Below, piece by piece: positions 44,756 through 53,641 of a stretch of DNA of 64,000 nt (positions are counted from its first letter, which is position 1; every line of letters begins with the position of its first letter). This DNA comes from Glacieibacterium sp038210595 (GTDB lineage: Bacteria > Pseudomonadota > Alphaproteobacteria > Sphingomonadales > Sphingomonadaceae). Under the pieces are notes generated by a model. The model was not told where the DNA came from. It searched no databases and saw nothing but the letters and a program-made list of their open reading frames with translations. The stretch covers positions 1-64,000 of the forward strand of contig JBBQWN010000002.1 in the NCBI GenBank assembly GCA_038210595.1, read 5' to 3'. The translations under genes were made by a program, and so were the position numbers.

Positions 44756-46283
44756 CAGCGCCGCCCCGCGCTGGCGCTTCAGCCTCGCGTGGCGGATCGT
44801 TGCCGTCAATTTCTTCGCGGTGCTCGCGCTGATGGGCAGCGTCATCTATCTCGACAGCTTCCGCGAACGCCTGATCGATCAGCGGGTCGGGGAGCTGACC
44901 ATGCAGGGGCGGCTGATCGCCGATTTCCTGGGCGGCGCGCCGCCGGCCGCATGGCCCGGGCAGCTGGCGCGCTATGGCCGGCTCGGCGGCACCCGGCTGC
45001 GGCTGTACGCGCCCGACGGGGCGCTGGCGGCCGACAGCTGGCGGACCACCGGCCCGACCTTTGAACTGCGCGATCCCAGGACCGAGCCGTTCAAGCGGGA
45101 GGCGGCCCGCACGCTCGACAAGATCATCGAGGGGTTCGGCGACAACGAGGTGCTGCCCGACTATGTCGAGCCGGCGTCGGACAGCGCCGCCGCGTGGCCC
45201 GAGGTGCAGCGGGCGCAGGCCGGGACCGGCGCGACGACGCTGCGCCGCGCCCCCGACCGCACCATCATCATCGGCGCGGCGACGCCGGTCGGCGCGGGCG
45301 CGACGCCGCGGCCGGTGCTGCAACTGACCCTCGACACCCGCGACATCACCCGGCTGGTGCGCCGCGAGCGCGGCACGCTGGGGCTCGTCTTCCTGGGCGT
45401 GCTGGCAATGAGCGTGCTGTTCTCCAACTTCCTCGCTTCGACGATCGTGCGGCCGCTCCGGCGCCTGGCGGTGTCGGCGCAGCGGGTGCGGCTGGGCCGG
45501 TCGCGCGAGGTGACGGTGCCGCGCTTTGCCCGGCGGCGCGACGAGATCGGGCAGCTGGCACGCGCGCTGAGCGATATGACCGGCGCGCTGCGCGAGCGCA
45601 TCGACGCCACCGAAGCATTCGCCGCCGATGTCGCGCACGAACTGAAGAACCCGCTGGCGTCGCTGCGCAGCGCGGTCGATTCGCTGGAGACGGCGCGCAA
45701 CGCGACGCAGAAGACGCAGCTGCTGGAGGTCATCCGCGACGACGTCGGGCGCATCGACCGGCTGATCACCGACATCGCCGACGCCAGCCGTCTCGACGCG
45801 GAGCTGTCGCGGACCCGGTTTGAGGCGATCGACCTGGGCGAGCTGACCGGCGGCCTGATCCGCGCCATCGACACCGCCGGGGCGGCGCGCGGCGTGCAGA
45901 TCGCCTATGCGCGCCCGGAGGCGGCGACGACGCTGGTGATGGGCGAGGGCGACCGGCTGGCGCAGGTGGTCAGGAACCTGGTCGACAACGCGGTGTCGTT
46001 CTCCCCCGACACGGGCCTGGTGGTGGTCACCGTCGTCCATGCCGGCGACCGCGTGCTGCTCCGCGTCGACGACACCGGGCCGGGCATCGCGCCCGAAAAC
46101 CGCGAGGACATCTTCCGCCGCTTCTACACCGAGCGGCCGGCGGGCGAGGAGTTCGGGCGGCATTCCGGCCTGGGCCTCGCCATCGTCCGCACCATCGTCG
46201 AGGCGCACGACGGCAGCATCGAGGTCGGCGACCGCGAGGACGGACCCGGCGCGCGCTTCACCGTGTCGCTGCCCGCCGCATGA
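44724..46283 (+). CDS. chvG: sensor histidine kinase ChvG
   Basis: Inner-membrane kinase partner of ChvI, 519 residues. TM1 about 26-45, periplasmic sensor about 46-218, TM2 about 230-252, HAMP, HisKA with His305 (ADVAHELKNPLASLRS), HATPase with NLVDNAVSFSP, DDTGPGIAP and HSGLGLAIVRTIVEAH. In relatives ExoR blocks the periplasmic domain. The start codon lies within chvI and its stop overlaps hprK (ATGA), so signalling and PTS genes form one operon. Confidence 0.95.
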   Translation: MASVTASTRSDSAAPRWRFSLAWRIVAVNFFAVLALMGSVIYLDSFRERLIDQRVGELTMQGRLIADFLGGAPPAAWPGQLARYGRLGGTRLRLYAPDGALAADSWRTTGPTFELRDPRTEPFKREAARTLDKIIEGFGDNEVLPDYVEPASDSAAAWPEVQRAQAGTGATTLRRAPDRTIIIGAATPVGAGATPRPVLQLTLDTRDITRLVRRERGTLGLVFLGVLAMSVLFSNFLASTIVRPLRRLAVSAQRVRLGRSREVTVPRFARRRDEIGQLARALSDMTGALRERIDATEAFAADVAHELKNPLASLRSAVDSLETARNATQKTQLLEVIRDDVGRIDRLITDIADASRLDAELSRTRFEAIDLGELTGGLIRAIDTAGAARGVQIAYARPEAATTLVMGEGDRLAQVVRNLVDNAVSFSPDTGLVVVTVVHAGDRVLLRVDDTGPGIAPENREDIFRRFYTERPAGEEFGRHSGLGLAIVRTIVEAHDGSIEVGDREDGPGARFTVSLPAA

Positions 46284-47647
46284 TCCGCGTCCACGCCACC
46301 TGCGTCGCGCGCGGCGGGCAGGCGGTGCTGCTGCTGGGGCCGCCGGGGAGCGGCAAGTCCGACCTGGCGCTGCGGCTGCTCGACCGCGGGTGGCGGCTGG
46401 TCGCCGATGACCAGGTCGAGCTGACCCGCGACGGCGGCCGGCTGCTCGCCGCGCCGCCTGCCACCATCGCCGGGCTGATCGAGGTCCGCGGCGTCGGCAT
46501 CGTCGCCCGTCCGTATCTGTCCGCAGTGCCCGTCGTATGTGCCTTCGATCTCGCCGCACGGCCCGAGCGGCTGCCCGAACCGGCGGCGCGCGCCATCGGC
46601 GGGGTGGCGCTGCGATGCCTGGCGCTCGCACCCTTCGAACCGTCTGCCGCGCTGAAGGTCGAAGCCGCTTTGACCGTCATGGCGAAGGGAGTAGAAGCCG
46701 CGCCCGTGCCCGCCGCCATGCCTCCGCCCCGCACCGACGCTGCCCCGCCGGCGCGCGTGCTTGTCGTCTCGGGCATGTCCGGGGCGGGCAAGTCGACGAC
46801 GCTGAAAGCGCTGGAGGATCTCGGCTACGAGGCGGTCGACAACCTGCCGCTGGCGCTGTTCGACCGGCTGTTGTCGCCGGAGGAACTGACGACCGGGCGG
46901 CCGGTGGCGTTCGGCATCGATTCGCGCACCCGCGGCTTCGACGGCGAGGCGATTGCGGCGCGGCTGCAGGCGCTGCGCGCCGACGGGCTCGACGTGCGGC
47001 TGGTGTTTCTCGATTGCGCCGGCGGCGAGCTGACCCGGCGTTTCTCCGAAACCCGCCGCCGCCACCCGTTGGCGCTCGACCGGCCCGCCGCCGACGGCAT
47101 CGCCGCCGAGCGCGAGCTGCTGGCGCCGCTGCGCCGCTGGGCCGACGCGGTGATCGACACCACCGACTATCGCGCTGCCGACCTGCGCAATGTCGTCAAT
47201 GAGCGCTTCAGCGGTGAGCGCGGCCGCCCGTTGACGCTCACCGTCATGTCGTTCGGCTTTGCCCGCGGCCTGCCGCGCGACGCCGACCTGGTCTTCGATC
47301 TGCGCTTCCTCGCCAATCCGCACTGGGATCTCGCGCTCCGTCCGCTGACCGGCGAGGACGCCGGCGTCGCGGCTTATGTCGCCGCCGACCCGGCCTTCGA
47401 GCCCGCGTTCGAGCGCATCAGCGACCTGCTGCTGACCCTGCTTCCCGGCTATGGCCGCGAGGGCAAGTCGTACCTGACCGTGGCGCTCGGCTGCACCGGC
47501 GGGCGGCACCGGTCGGTGTTCGTCGCCGGCGCGCTGGCGGCGCGGCTGACTGCGGCGGGCTATGACCCGCACCTCATTCACCGCGACAAGGCCGGGCCCG
47601 TCGCCGGCGACGCGGCCCCCCTGCCACTGGAGCAAGCGCAAGCATGA
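46280..47647 (+). CDS. HprK-RapZ fusion: HPr kinase/phosphorylase domain joined to RNase adapter RapZ
   Basis: One uninterrupted 455-residue frame. Residues 1-140 are the short alphaproteobacterial HPr kinase: ARGGQAVLLLGPPGSGKSDL (P-loop 20-27), LVADDQVEL, GLIEVRGVGIV. A linker rich in Ala/Pro (about 141-157) leads to RapZ: VLVVSGMSGAGKSTTLKAL (P-loop 165-173), EAVDNLPLALFD, FGIDSRTRG, and the C-terminal signature LTVALGCTGGRHRSVFVA with DPHLIHRDK. HprK phosphorylates HPr on Ser; RapZ guides RNase/sRNA control of amino-sugar synthesis in enterobacteria. In relatives I expect two adjacent genes. An internal ATG (near residue 145) could also give separate RapZ. Confidence 0.92.
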   Translation: MIRVHATCVARGGQAVLLLGPPGSGKSDLALRLLDRGWRLVADDQVELTRDGGRLLAAPPATIAGLIEVRGVGIVARPYLSAVPVVCAFDLAARPERLPEPAARAIGGVALRCLALAPFEPSAALKVEAALTVMAKGVEAAPVPAAMPPPRTDAAPPARVLVVSGMSGAGKSTTLKALEDLGYEAVDNLPLALFDRLLSPEELTTGRPVAFGIDSRTRGFDGEAIAARLQALRADGLDVRLVFLDCAGGELTRRFSETRRRHPLALDRPAADGIAAERELLAPLRRWADAVIDTTDYRAADLRNVVNERFSGERGRPLTLTVMSFGFARGLPRDADLVFDLRFLANPHWDLALRPLTGEDAGVAAYVAADPAFEPAFERISDLLLTLLPGYGREGKSYLTVALGCTGGRHRSVFVAGALAARLTAAGYDPHLIHRDKAGPVAGDAAPLPLEQAQA

Positions 47648-48051
47648 TCGGACTGGTGCTGGTGACGCACGGCCGCCTGGCGGCTGAATTCATCGCGGCG
47701 ATGGAGCATGTCGTGGGCAAACAGGAGGCAACGGCCGCGATCTGCATTGATGCCGACGACGACATGGAGGCCCGGCGCGGCGACATCGCCCGGGCGATCC
47801 AGGCGGTCGAGGGCGGGCAGGGCGTCATCGTCCTGACCGACATGTTCGGCGGCACGCCGTCCAACCTGGCGATCTCGCTGATGGGCGCGAGCGGCAAGGT
47901 CGAGGTCATCGCCGGGGTCAATTTGCCGATGCTGATCCGCCTCGCCAGCGTCCGCAAGACCGCCGATGTCGCCACCGCCGTCGCGGCGGCGCAGGAGGCC
48001 GGGCGCAAGTACATCTCGGTCGCCTCGAAGATCCTCGGAGAAGCAGCGTGA
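47644..48051 (+). CDS. PTS EIIA component, mannose family (PTS-Ntr type)
   Basis: 135-residue EIIA-Man fold protein: MIGLVLVTHGRLAAEF with phospho-acceptor His9, VLTDMFGGTPSNLAISLM as the family signature. In alphaproteobacteria this EIIA-Man acts as a regulator with HPr and HprK rather than in sugar uptake. ATGA overlap with the hprK-rapZ stop. Confidence 0.94.
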   Translation: MIGLVLVTHGRLAAEFIAAMEHVVGKQEATAAICIDADDDMEARRGDIARAIQAVEGGQGVIVLTDMFGGTPSNLAISLMGASGKVEVIAGVNLPMLIRLASVRKTADVATAVAAAQEAGRKYISVASKILGEAA

Positions 48052-48351
48052 TTGCTGCCTCCGGCAGCGGGGCCGCCTGAGTTGGCGGGTCCGGTCGAGG
48101 TCCTGATCACCAACCGCCGCGGGCTGCACGCCCGCGCCAGCGCGCGCTTCGTGACGCTGGCCAGCAGCTTCGACGCTGTCGCCACCGTCACCAAGGATGG
48201 ACACAGCGTCACCGGCACCTCGATCATGGGGCTGATGATGCTGGCCGCCGCACCGGGCGACACCATCGAGATCGCCGCGACGGGCAACGACGCCGACGCG
48301 GCGCTGGCGGCGCTGGTCAACCTGGTCGAGACCAAGTTCGGCGAGGACTGA
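48052..48351 (+). CDS. phosphocarrier protein HPr
   Basis: 99-residue HPr. EI phosphorylation site His26 (NRRGLHARASARF) and HprK target Ser57 (GTSIMGLMML). No ATG is available. TTG at 48052 directly follows the EIIA TGA; a second TTG at 48082 would give the more usual length of about 89. Signal cascade with the upstream fused HprK and ChvG/ChvI is inferred from the operon. Confidence 0.93.
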   Translation: MLPPAAGPPELAGPVEVLITNRRGLHARASARFVTLASSFDAVATVTKDGHSVTGTSIMGLMMLAAAPGDTIEIAATGNDADAALAALVNLVETKFGED

Positions 48352-48354
48352 GCG

Positions 48355-49656
48355 CTACTTCTCGCGGAATGCGTTATCGCTCAGCTTGCTGACCGGGGTC
48401 AGCAGATAGGACATTATCGTCCGCTTGTGGCCGAGCACGTCGACCTGCGCGACCATACCGGCGCCGATCGGCAGCGGCTTGCCGTCCTGGCCCTTCAGCG
48501 CGCTGGCATCGGTGCGGACGCGGATGACGAAGTGGCTTTCTCCGGTGCGCGGATCGACAACGGCATCGGGCGAGATGCGCTCGACGACGCCGTCGAGGAC
48601 GCCGTAGACCGAATAGTCATAGGCCGTCAGCTTGACCGTGGCGCGCTGGCCGGGGTGCAGGAAGGCGATGTCGGCGGGGCGGACGTCGGCCTCGACCACC
48701 AGCGTGTCGCCGGCCGGCACGATCTCGACCAGCGGCTCGCCGGGCCGGACGCTGCCGCCGACGGTGGCGACCAGGACGCGGTTGACGGTCCCGGCGATCG
48801 GCGCGCGCAATTCGGTGCGGCGGACGCGGTCCAGCAGCGCCGGCAGCGTCTCGCCCTGACCGGCGAGATCGGCGCGCGCCGCGGTCAGCTCCGCGAATAC
48901 CTGGGCGCGGTAGCGGTCGCGCACGGCGCGCAGGCCCGACGCCGCCTCGGCGACCGCGGCCCGCGCCCGGCGCACCGCCAGCGCGCCGCTGTCGGCGGCA
49001 CCATGCGCCTGTGCGGCCGCGGTCTGGGCGCGAATCAGCGAAATCTGCGGCTCGATGCCCTTCTCGACCAGCGGCGCCAGCATCGCCAGTTCGCGGTCGG
49101 CGGCGGCGGTGCCGAGCGCCCGGGTCTGCGCCTCCACCTCGGTCTGGCCGAGAGCGCGCTGGGCCTGGTCGTATTTGGCGCTCTCGACCGCGCTCGCGGC
49201 GGCAAGGTCGGCGCGCCGGGCCTCGAGCAGCGAGCGTTCGGTGGCGACGAGGCGCGGCGCGCTCGCCACCAGCGCGGGCGGGAAATGCGGGCTGCCGCCG
49301 CTGACCTCTGCCTGCAGCCGCGCGGCGCGGGCGACAAGCGCGTTATAGGTCTCGCTGGTCTTGCCGAACTCGGCGTCGAATTGCGTGCTGTCGAGCAGCA
49401 CCAGCGACTGGCCGGCGCGGACCGCCTCGCCGGCTTTGACCAGGATGGCCTTGACCGTGCCGCCTTCCAGGTTGGAGACGATCTGCAACTGGCGCGACGG
49501 GATCACCCGGCCATAGGCGGTCGCGGTCTCGTCGACCTTGGCGAGTGCCGCCCAGGCGAGCAGCGATACGGTCAGCGCCGCGATCGTCCACAACAGCCAG
49601 CGCGAGGCGCGGCTCGGTTCGAGCAGGCGCGGCAGGGTGTCGGCGGCACTGGCCAT
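48355..49656 (-). CDS. HlyD family type I secretion periplasmic adaptor
   Basis: 433-residue membrane-fusion protein. N-terminal TM (about 20-38), barrel-sandwich half (VKAILVKAGEAVRAGQSLVLLD), long coiled coil (about 95-265), second half-sandwich LRAPIAGTVNRVLVATVGGS, and C-terminal beta-barrel with RATVKLTAYDYSVYGVLDG, typical of T1SS adaptors. It bridges the ABC transporter and TolC. Last gene of tolC-ABC-hlyD; convergent with the HPr gene. Confidence 0.94.
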   Translation of the reverse strand: MASAADTLPRLLEPSRASRWLLWTIAALTVSLLAWAALAKVDETATAYGRVIPSRQLQIVSNLEGGTVKAILVKAGEAVRAGQSLVLLDSTQFDAEFGKTSETYNALVARAARLQAEVSGGSPHFPPALVASAPRLVATERSLLEARRADLAAASAVESAKYDQAQRALGQTEVEAQTRALGTAAADRELAMLAPLVEKGIEPQISLIRAQTAAAQAHGAADSGALAVRRARAAVAEAASGLRAVRDRYRAQVFAELTAARADLAGQGETLPALLDRVRRTELRAPIAGTVNRVLVATVGGSVRPGEPLVEIVPAGDTLVVEADVRPADIAFLHPGQRATVKLTAYDYSVYGVLDGVVERISPDAVVDPRTGESHFVIRVRTDASALKGQDGKPLPIGAGMVAQVDVLGHKRTIMSYLLTPVSKLSDNAFREK

Positions 49657-49657
49657 G

Positions 49658-51367
49658 TCAGTTGACCGCGACCGACTTCAGCACGTCGTCGCGCGGGCCG
49701 GCGGCGACCACCTTGCCCTTGTCGAGGATGATGATGCGGTCGACCAGCTTCAGCATCGAGCGCCGGTGCGTCACCAGCACCACCGTCTTGCCCTTCAGTT
49801 CGCCCTCCAGCCGCGCGATCAGCGCGTTCTCGGACTGCAGGTCCATCGCGCTGGTCGGTTCGTCGAGCAGCAGGATCGGCTGTTCGTGGACGAGCGCGCG
49901 GGCGATCGCGATGGCCTGGCGCTGGCCGCCCGACAGGCCCTCGCCGCGGTCGGCGAGGCGGAGGTCATAGCCGTTCGGGATCTGCCCGATGAACTCGTGC
50001 GTGCCGCTCAACTTGCCGGCGCGCAGCACCGCGGCATCGTCGATCGCCGCCTCGCCGAGCGCGATGTTCTCGCGCACCGAGCCGGTCAGCAGGAAGACGT
50101 CCTGCAGCACCGCGCCGATGTTGCGGCGCAGGTCGTCGGGGTGCAGCTGGCGGACATCGGCATCGTCGATCAGCACGACGCCGTCGGCGGGCGCATAGAG
50201 GCCGAGGATCAGCCGGGCGACGGTCGACTTGCCGCTGCCGACGCGGCCGACGATGGCGACATGCTCGCCGGGCGCGATGCGGAACGAGACATTGTCGAGC
50301 GCCTTGGCACTGGCGCCGGGATATTTGAAGGTGACGCCGCGAAACTCGACGCCGCCGTCGAGCCGGCCGCGCCGCAGATAATCGGTGTCGTCGCGCGCCT
50401 CGCTGCCGCCCTGCATCACGCGGTCGAGCTGTTGATAGGCCGAGCGGGTGTGGCTGAGCCGGGTCAGCAGGCCGGCGATCTGGGTCAGCGGCGCGACGCA
50501 GCGGCCACTGAGGATCGAGCACGCCACAAGACCGCCGATGGTCAGCTCGCGCTGCGCGATCATCGTCACGCCGAGGATGACGACGCCGATGTAGCAGACC
50601 TGCTGCACCGACTGGGCGACGTTGATGCTGACCGATGCGACGAGGCGCTGGCGCAGCGACGACGCGGCATGATCGTCGACCGCCTTTGCCCAGCGGCGCG
50701 CCAGCAGCGGGCCGGCGGACGACGACTTGATCGTCTCGAGACCGCTGATCGCCTCGACGAGCACGCCCTGCTTCGACATGCCCTGGGTCAGGCCCTGCGC
50801 CGACAGGCGCGCCAGCAGCGGCTGCGACAGCACCGCGGTGATAATGACCAGCGGCACCATGACCAGCGGCACGATCACCAGCCAGCCGCCGATCGCGGCG
50901 ACGATGACCATGAACAGGATGATGAACGGCACGTCGACGATGGCGGCCAGCGTCGCGGACGCGAAGAAGTCGCGCAGCGCCTCGAACTCGCGCAGCAGCC
51001 CGGCGAAGGCGCCGCTGGAGCCGCGCCGGCTTTCCAGGCGCATCGACAGCATGCGGGCGAAGATCGCCGCGCCGACCTCGTGGTCGATGCGGCTGCCGGC
51101 GATATCGATGAAATAGCCGCGCAGCATCCGCAGCAGGAAGTCGAAGACGAGCACGATGGCGATGCCGATCGACAGCGCGATCAGCGAGTCGGTGGCGTTG
51201 TTGGGGACGATGCGGTTGTAGACCGTCATCGAGAACAGGCTGGTCGCCAGGCTGAAGATATTGACCAGCGCCGCGGCCAGCGCGACCTGCAGGTACAGGC
51301 CGCGATTGGCGCGGATGGGCCCGGCGAGCCATTCGGCGATACGGGGACGGGGGACCAGGTCGCTCAT
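49658..51367 (-). CDS. type I secretion ABC transporter permease/ATPase
   Basis: 569-residue half transporter. Six TM helices (about 27-290), then nucleotide-binding domain: Walker A VGRVGSGKSTVA, Q-loop LQDVFLLTGSVRENI, signature LSGGQRQAIAIARAL, Walker B ILLLDEPTSAMD, H-loop VTHRRS. It resembles the LssB/LapB group but starts directly at TM1, without the N-terminal C39-like domain. It exports proteins with a C-terminal signal; no RTX-like substrate is visible nearby. ATGA overlap with the tolC stop. Confidence 0.94.
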   Translation of the reverse strand: MSDLVPRPRIAEWLAGPIRANRGLYLQVALAAALVNIFSLATSLFSMTVYNRIVPNNATDSLIALSIGIAIVLVFDFLLRMLRGYFIDIAGSRIDHEVGAAIFARMLSMRLESRRGSSGAFAGLLREFEALRDFFASATLAAIVDVPFIILFMVIVAAIGGWLVIVPLVMVPLVIITAVLSQPLLARLSAQGLTQGMSKQGVLVEAISGLETIKSSSAGPLLARRWAKAVDDHAASSLRQRLVASVSINVAQSVQQVCYIGVVILGVTMIAQRELTIGGLVACSILSGRCVAPLTQIAGLLTRLSHTRSAYQQLDRVMQGGSEARDDTDYLRRGRLDGGVEFRGVTFKYPGASAKALDNVSFRIAPGEHVAIVGRVGSGKSTVARLILGLYAPADGVVLIDDADVRQLHPDDLRRNIGAVLQDVFLLTGSVRENIALGEAAIDDAAVLRAGKLSGTHEFIGQIPNGYDLRLADRGEGLSGGQRQAIAIARALVHEQPILLLDEPTSAMDLQSENALIARLEGELKGKTVVLVTHRRSMLKLVDRIIILDKGKVVAAGPRDDVLKSVAVN

Positions 51368-52758
51368 ATATCGAGCTTGATGCCGATGACCGGCAGCATC
51401 TCGCCGGTCCGCGCCAGCAGCGTGTAGCGCGCGATGTCGAGGTCGACGACGCCCTGCAGATAGGCGGCGGCGGCGTTGAAATAATCCTCCTCGGCGCGGA
51501 GCAGCTCGATCAGCGAACCGCGCGACACTCGGAACTGCTCGACATAGCCGTCGCGGACGCGGCGGTTGGCGGCATAGGAACTGCCCAGCGCGGCGGTGCT
51601 GTGCGCCAGCGCGGCGACATCGGTGAAGGCGGCGGCGGCGTCGCGCTCGGTCACCCCGGCAACCTGGTCGGCGGTGAAGCTGGCACCGCGCGCCCGCGCG
51701 TCCGCCTCGGCGATGATGCCGCGCTGATGGCCGCCGGCGAACAGGCTCTGGCGCAGCGCGAAGCTGCCGCGCACTTCATAGTCGGAGCCGGTGAACACGT
51801 CGTAGCGCGAGCCGTTAACCCCGGCGGTCAGCCGCGGCCGGCCGTCGGCCCGGGCGGCGCGCCAGTCGCGCCGGGCGGCCTCGGCTCGCCGCCGCGCCGC
51901 GATCACCACAGGCGACTTGTCGGCCAGCATGGTCGCGGCGTCGAGGCTCTGCGCCGCGGACGCCGGTGGCAGCGCCCGGCTGAGCCGGGCGGGCGCGTCG
52001 GTGCCGAACGCCTCGCGGTAACGCGCCCGCGACTGGGCGAGCAGCCGCTCGTAGCGCGCCGTCGCCGCCTCGGTATCGGCCAGCACCGCCTCGGCCCGCG
52101 CGACGTCGCCGCCGGCGCCAAGGCCCTGCGCCAGGCGCGAGCGCACATCACCCAGGATGTCGCGCTGCCGCGCCGCCATCGCGCCGGCGAGATCGACGAG
52201 CGTCTGATAGGTCAGGACGTTGTACCAGGCGGCGATCGCCTGCAGCGCGGTGTCGTCGGCGACGCGCTCGACATCGGCGCGGGCGGCAAGGATGCGCTCG
52301 TCGGCGGCGGCGATGCGGTTGCCGGTCGCGCCGAAGTCATAGATCAGCTGGTCGGCGCTCAGCACGGCGTCGGCGCGGCTGCGCGGGCGCAGGCTTTCGA
52401 CGACGGCAGTCCGGCTGCCGAAATCGCGCGCGAAGGCAATGTCGCCGACCAGTCCGGCGTTGATCTGCGGGAACAGGCCGGACCGGACCTGGACCCGCAC
52501 CGCGGCGCTGGCCTGTGCCCCGGCGATCGCCGCGCCGACCGCCGGATGCACCTCGACGGCATGACCGACGAGTTCGAGGAACGGCTGCGACGGCCCGGCG
52601 GCGCGGTCGAACATGACCAGCGGATCGCGCGTGAAATCGATCGCCTGCGGCGCGCCCGACGGCATCGGGAGGGCGATCGGCTCCGGCGGCGCGGCACTGC
52701 CGGGCACGGCCTGACCCGCAGCGGCGACGACCAGCCAAAGCCCCAGACGACCGAAAAT
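51364..52758 (-). CDS. TolC family outer membrane channel protein (non-canonical start)
   Basis: Outer-membrane efflux/secretion duct, about 464 residues with two TolC repeats: helices rich in Ala/Arg, SADQLIYDFGATGNRIA and RQSLFAGGHQRGIIAEADAR are typical. The first canonical start is GTG at 52707, but that removes the signal peptide. In frame upstream, residues read FGRLGLWLVVAAAGQAVPGS, a convincing signal sequence, with a stop 75 bases before. The only candidates are ATT at 52758, with GGGAG at a spacing of 8, or CTG a little later. Start at ATT is an inference. First gene of the T1SS operon. Confidence 0.88.
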   Translation of the reverse strand: MFGRLGLWLVVAAAGQAVPGSAAPPEPIALPMPSGAPQAIDFTRDPLVMFDRAAGPSQPFLELVGHAVEVHPAVGAAIAGAQASAAVRVQVRSGLFPQINAGLVGDIAFARDFGSRTAVVESLRPRSRADAVLSADQLIYDFGATGNRIAAADERILAARADVERVADDTALQAIAAWYNVLTYQTLVDLAGAMAARQRDILGDVRSRLAQGLGAGGDVARAEAVLADTEAATARYERLLAQSRARYREAFGTDAPARLSRALPPASAAQSLDAATMLADKSPVVIAARRRAEAARRDWRAARADGRPRLTAGVNGSRYDVFTGSDYEVRGSFALRQSLFAGGHQRGIIAEADARARGASFTADQVAGVTERDAAAAFTDVAALAHSTAALGSSYAANRRVRDGYVEQFRVSRGSLIELLRAEEDYFNAAAAYLQGVVDLDIARYTLLARTGEMLPVIGIKLDI

Positions 52759-52897
52759 GACCGATGCTCCCGCCCGCGCCCCGGCGGGCCGCGTTGTTGC
52801 TGCGTCCGGCTAGCACGGGCCGTGTGTCACTTTCGTGAAGCCGTTGTGCAGGTGCACACGCTGCGCTTCCGCGGCGGCCTGTGCTAGCGGGCGCAGC

Positions 52898-53641
52898 GTG
52901 TCCCTGCCCGCCATCCTCGGTGCCGTGTTCGGCCTTGTCGTCGGCAGCTTCCTCGCGACGCTGGTGGTGCGCTGGCCCGAGCGTTCGGTGCTGGCCGGTC
53001 GCTCGCGCTGCGACGGCTGTGGGAGGTCGCTGTCGCCGTTCGAGCTGGTGCCGCTGCTCAGCTATGCGTGGAACCGCGGCCGGTGCGCGCGCTGCGGAGC
53101 GGCGATCGCCCCGTGGCATCCGGCGATCGAGGCGGCAGCCGCGCTGGTCGGCGGCGCGGCGCTGTGGGTCGATCCGGGCTGGGGCGGCGTCGCGGGGGCG
53201 CTGTTCGGCTGGACGCTGCTGACACTCGCCGCGCTCGACCTGCGCCACCGCTGGCTGCCCGACCGGTTGACGTTGCCGCTGCTGGTTGGCGGGCTGGGGG
53301 CGGGCGCACTAGGGCTGCTGCCGCCGCTCGGCGAACGGGTGCTGGGCGCGGCGCTGGGCTTCGGGTCGCTGTGGCTGCTGGCCTGGGGCTTCCGCCGGGT
53401 GCGGGGGCGGGACGGGCTGGGCGGCGGCGACCCGAAATTGCTCGGTGCGATCGGCGCCTGGCTGGGCTGGACGGCGCTTCCCGACGTCGTGCTGGTCGCG
53501 GCGGTCGGCGGGCTGGCGGTGGTCGGCGTGCTGCGCCTGCTGCGGCGGCCGGTGGCGGCGGAACTGCCCTTTGGCACGATGCTGTCGGCGGCGGCGTTCG
53601 GCCTGTGGCTGGTGCAGGCGGCTAGCGGCGCAGCGCCCTGA
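52898..53641 (+). CDS. prepilin peptidase / leader peptidase and N-methyltransferase
   Basis: Inner-membrane aspartic protease, 247 residues, 7-8 helices. GSFLATLVVRWPERS and the zinc-binding C-x2-C pairs CDGC and CARC lie in the first loop. Catalytic Asp residues are in LAALDLRHRWLPDRLT and GGGDPKLLGAIGAWLG. It processes type IV pilin or type II secretion pseudopilins, none of which is nearby. GTG at 52898 is preferred; the frame upstream is Cys-rich and outside the family. Overlaps the convergent flippase gene by 20 bases. Confidence 0.93.
   Translation: MSLPAILGAVFGLVVGSFLATLVVRWPERSVLAGRSRCDGCGRSLSPFELVPLLSYAWNRGRCARCGAAIAPWHPAIEAAAALVGGAALWVDPGWGGVAGALFGWTLLTLAALDLRHRWLPDRLTLPLLVGGLGAGALGLLPPLGERVLGAALGFGSLWLLAWGFRRVRGRDGLGGGDPKLLGAIGAWLGWTALPDVVLVAAVGGLAVVGVLRLLRRPVAAELPFGTMLSAAAFGLWLVQAASGAAP

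Noticed and set aside
49538..51427. 629-residue plus-strand ORF
   Set aside because: Antisense to the type I secretion ABC gene; no recognisable domain.
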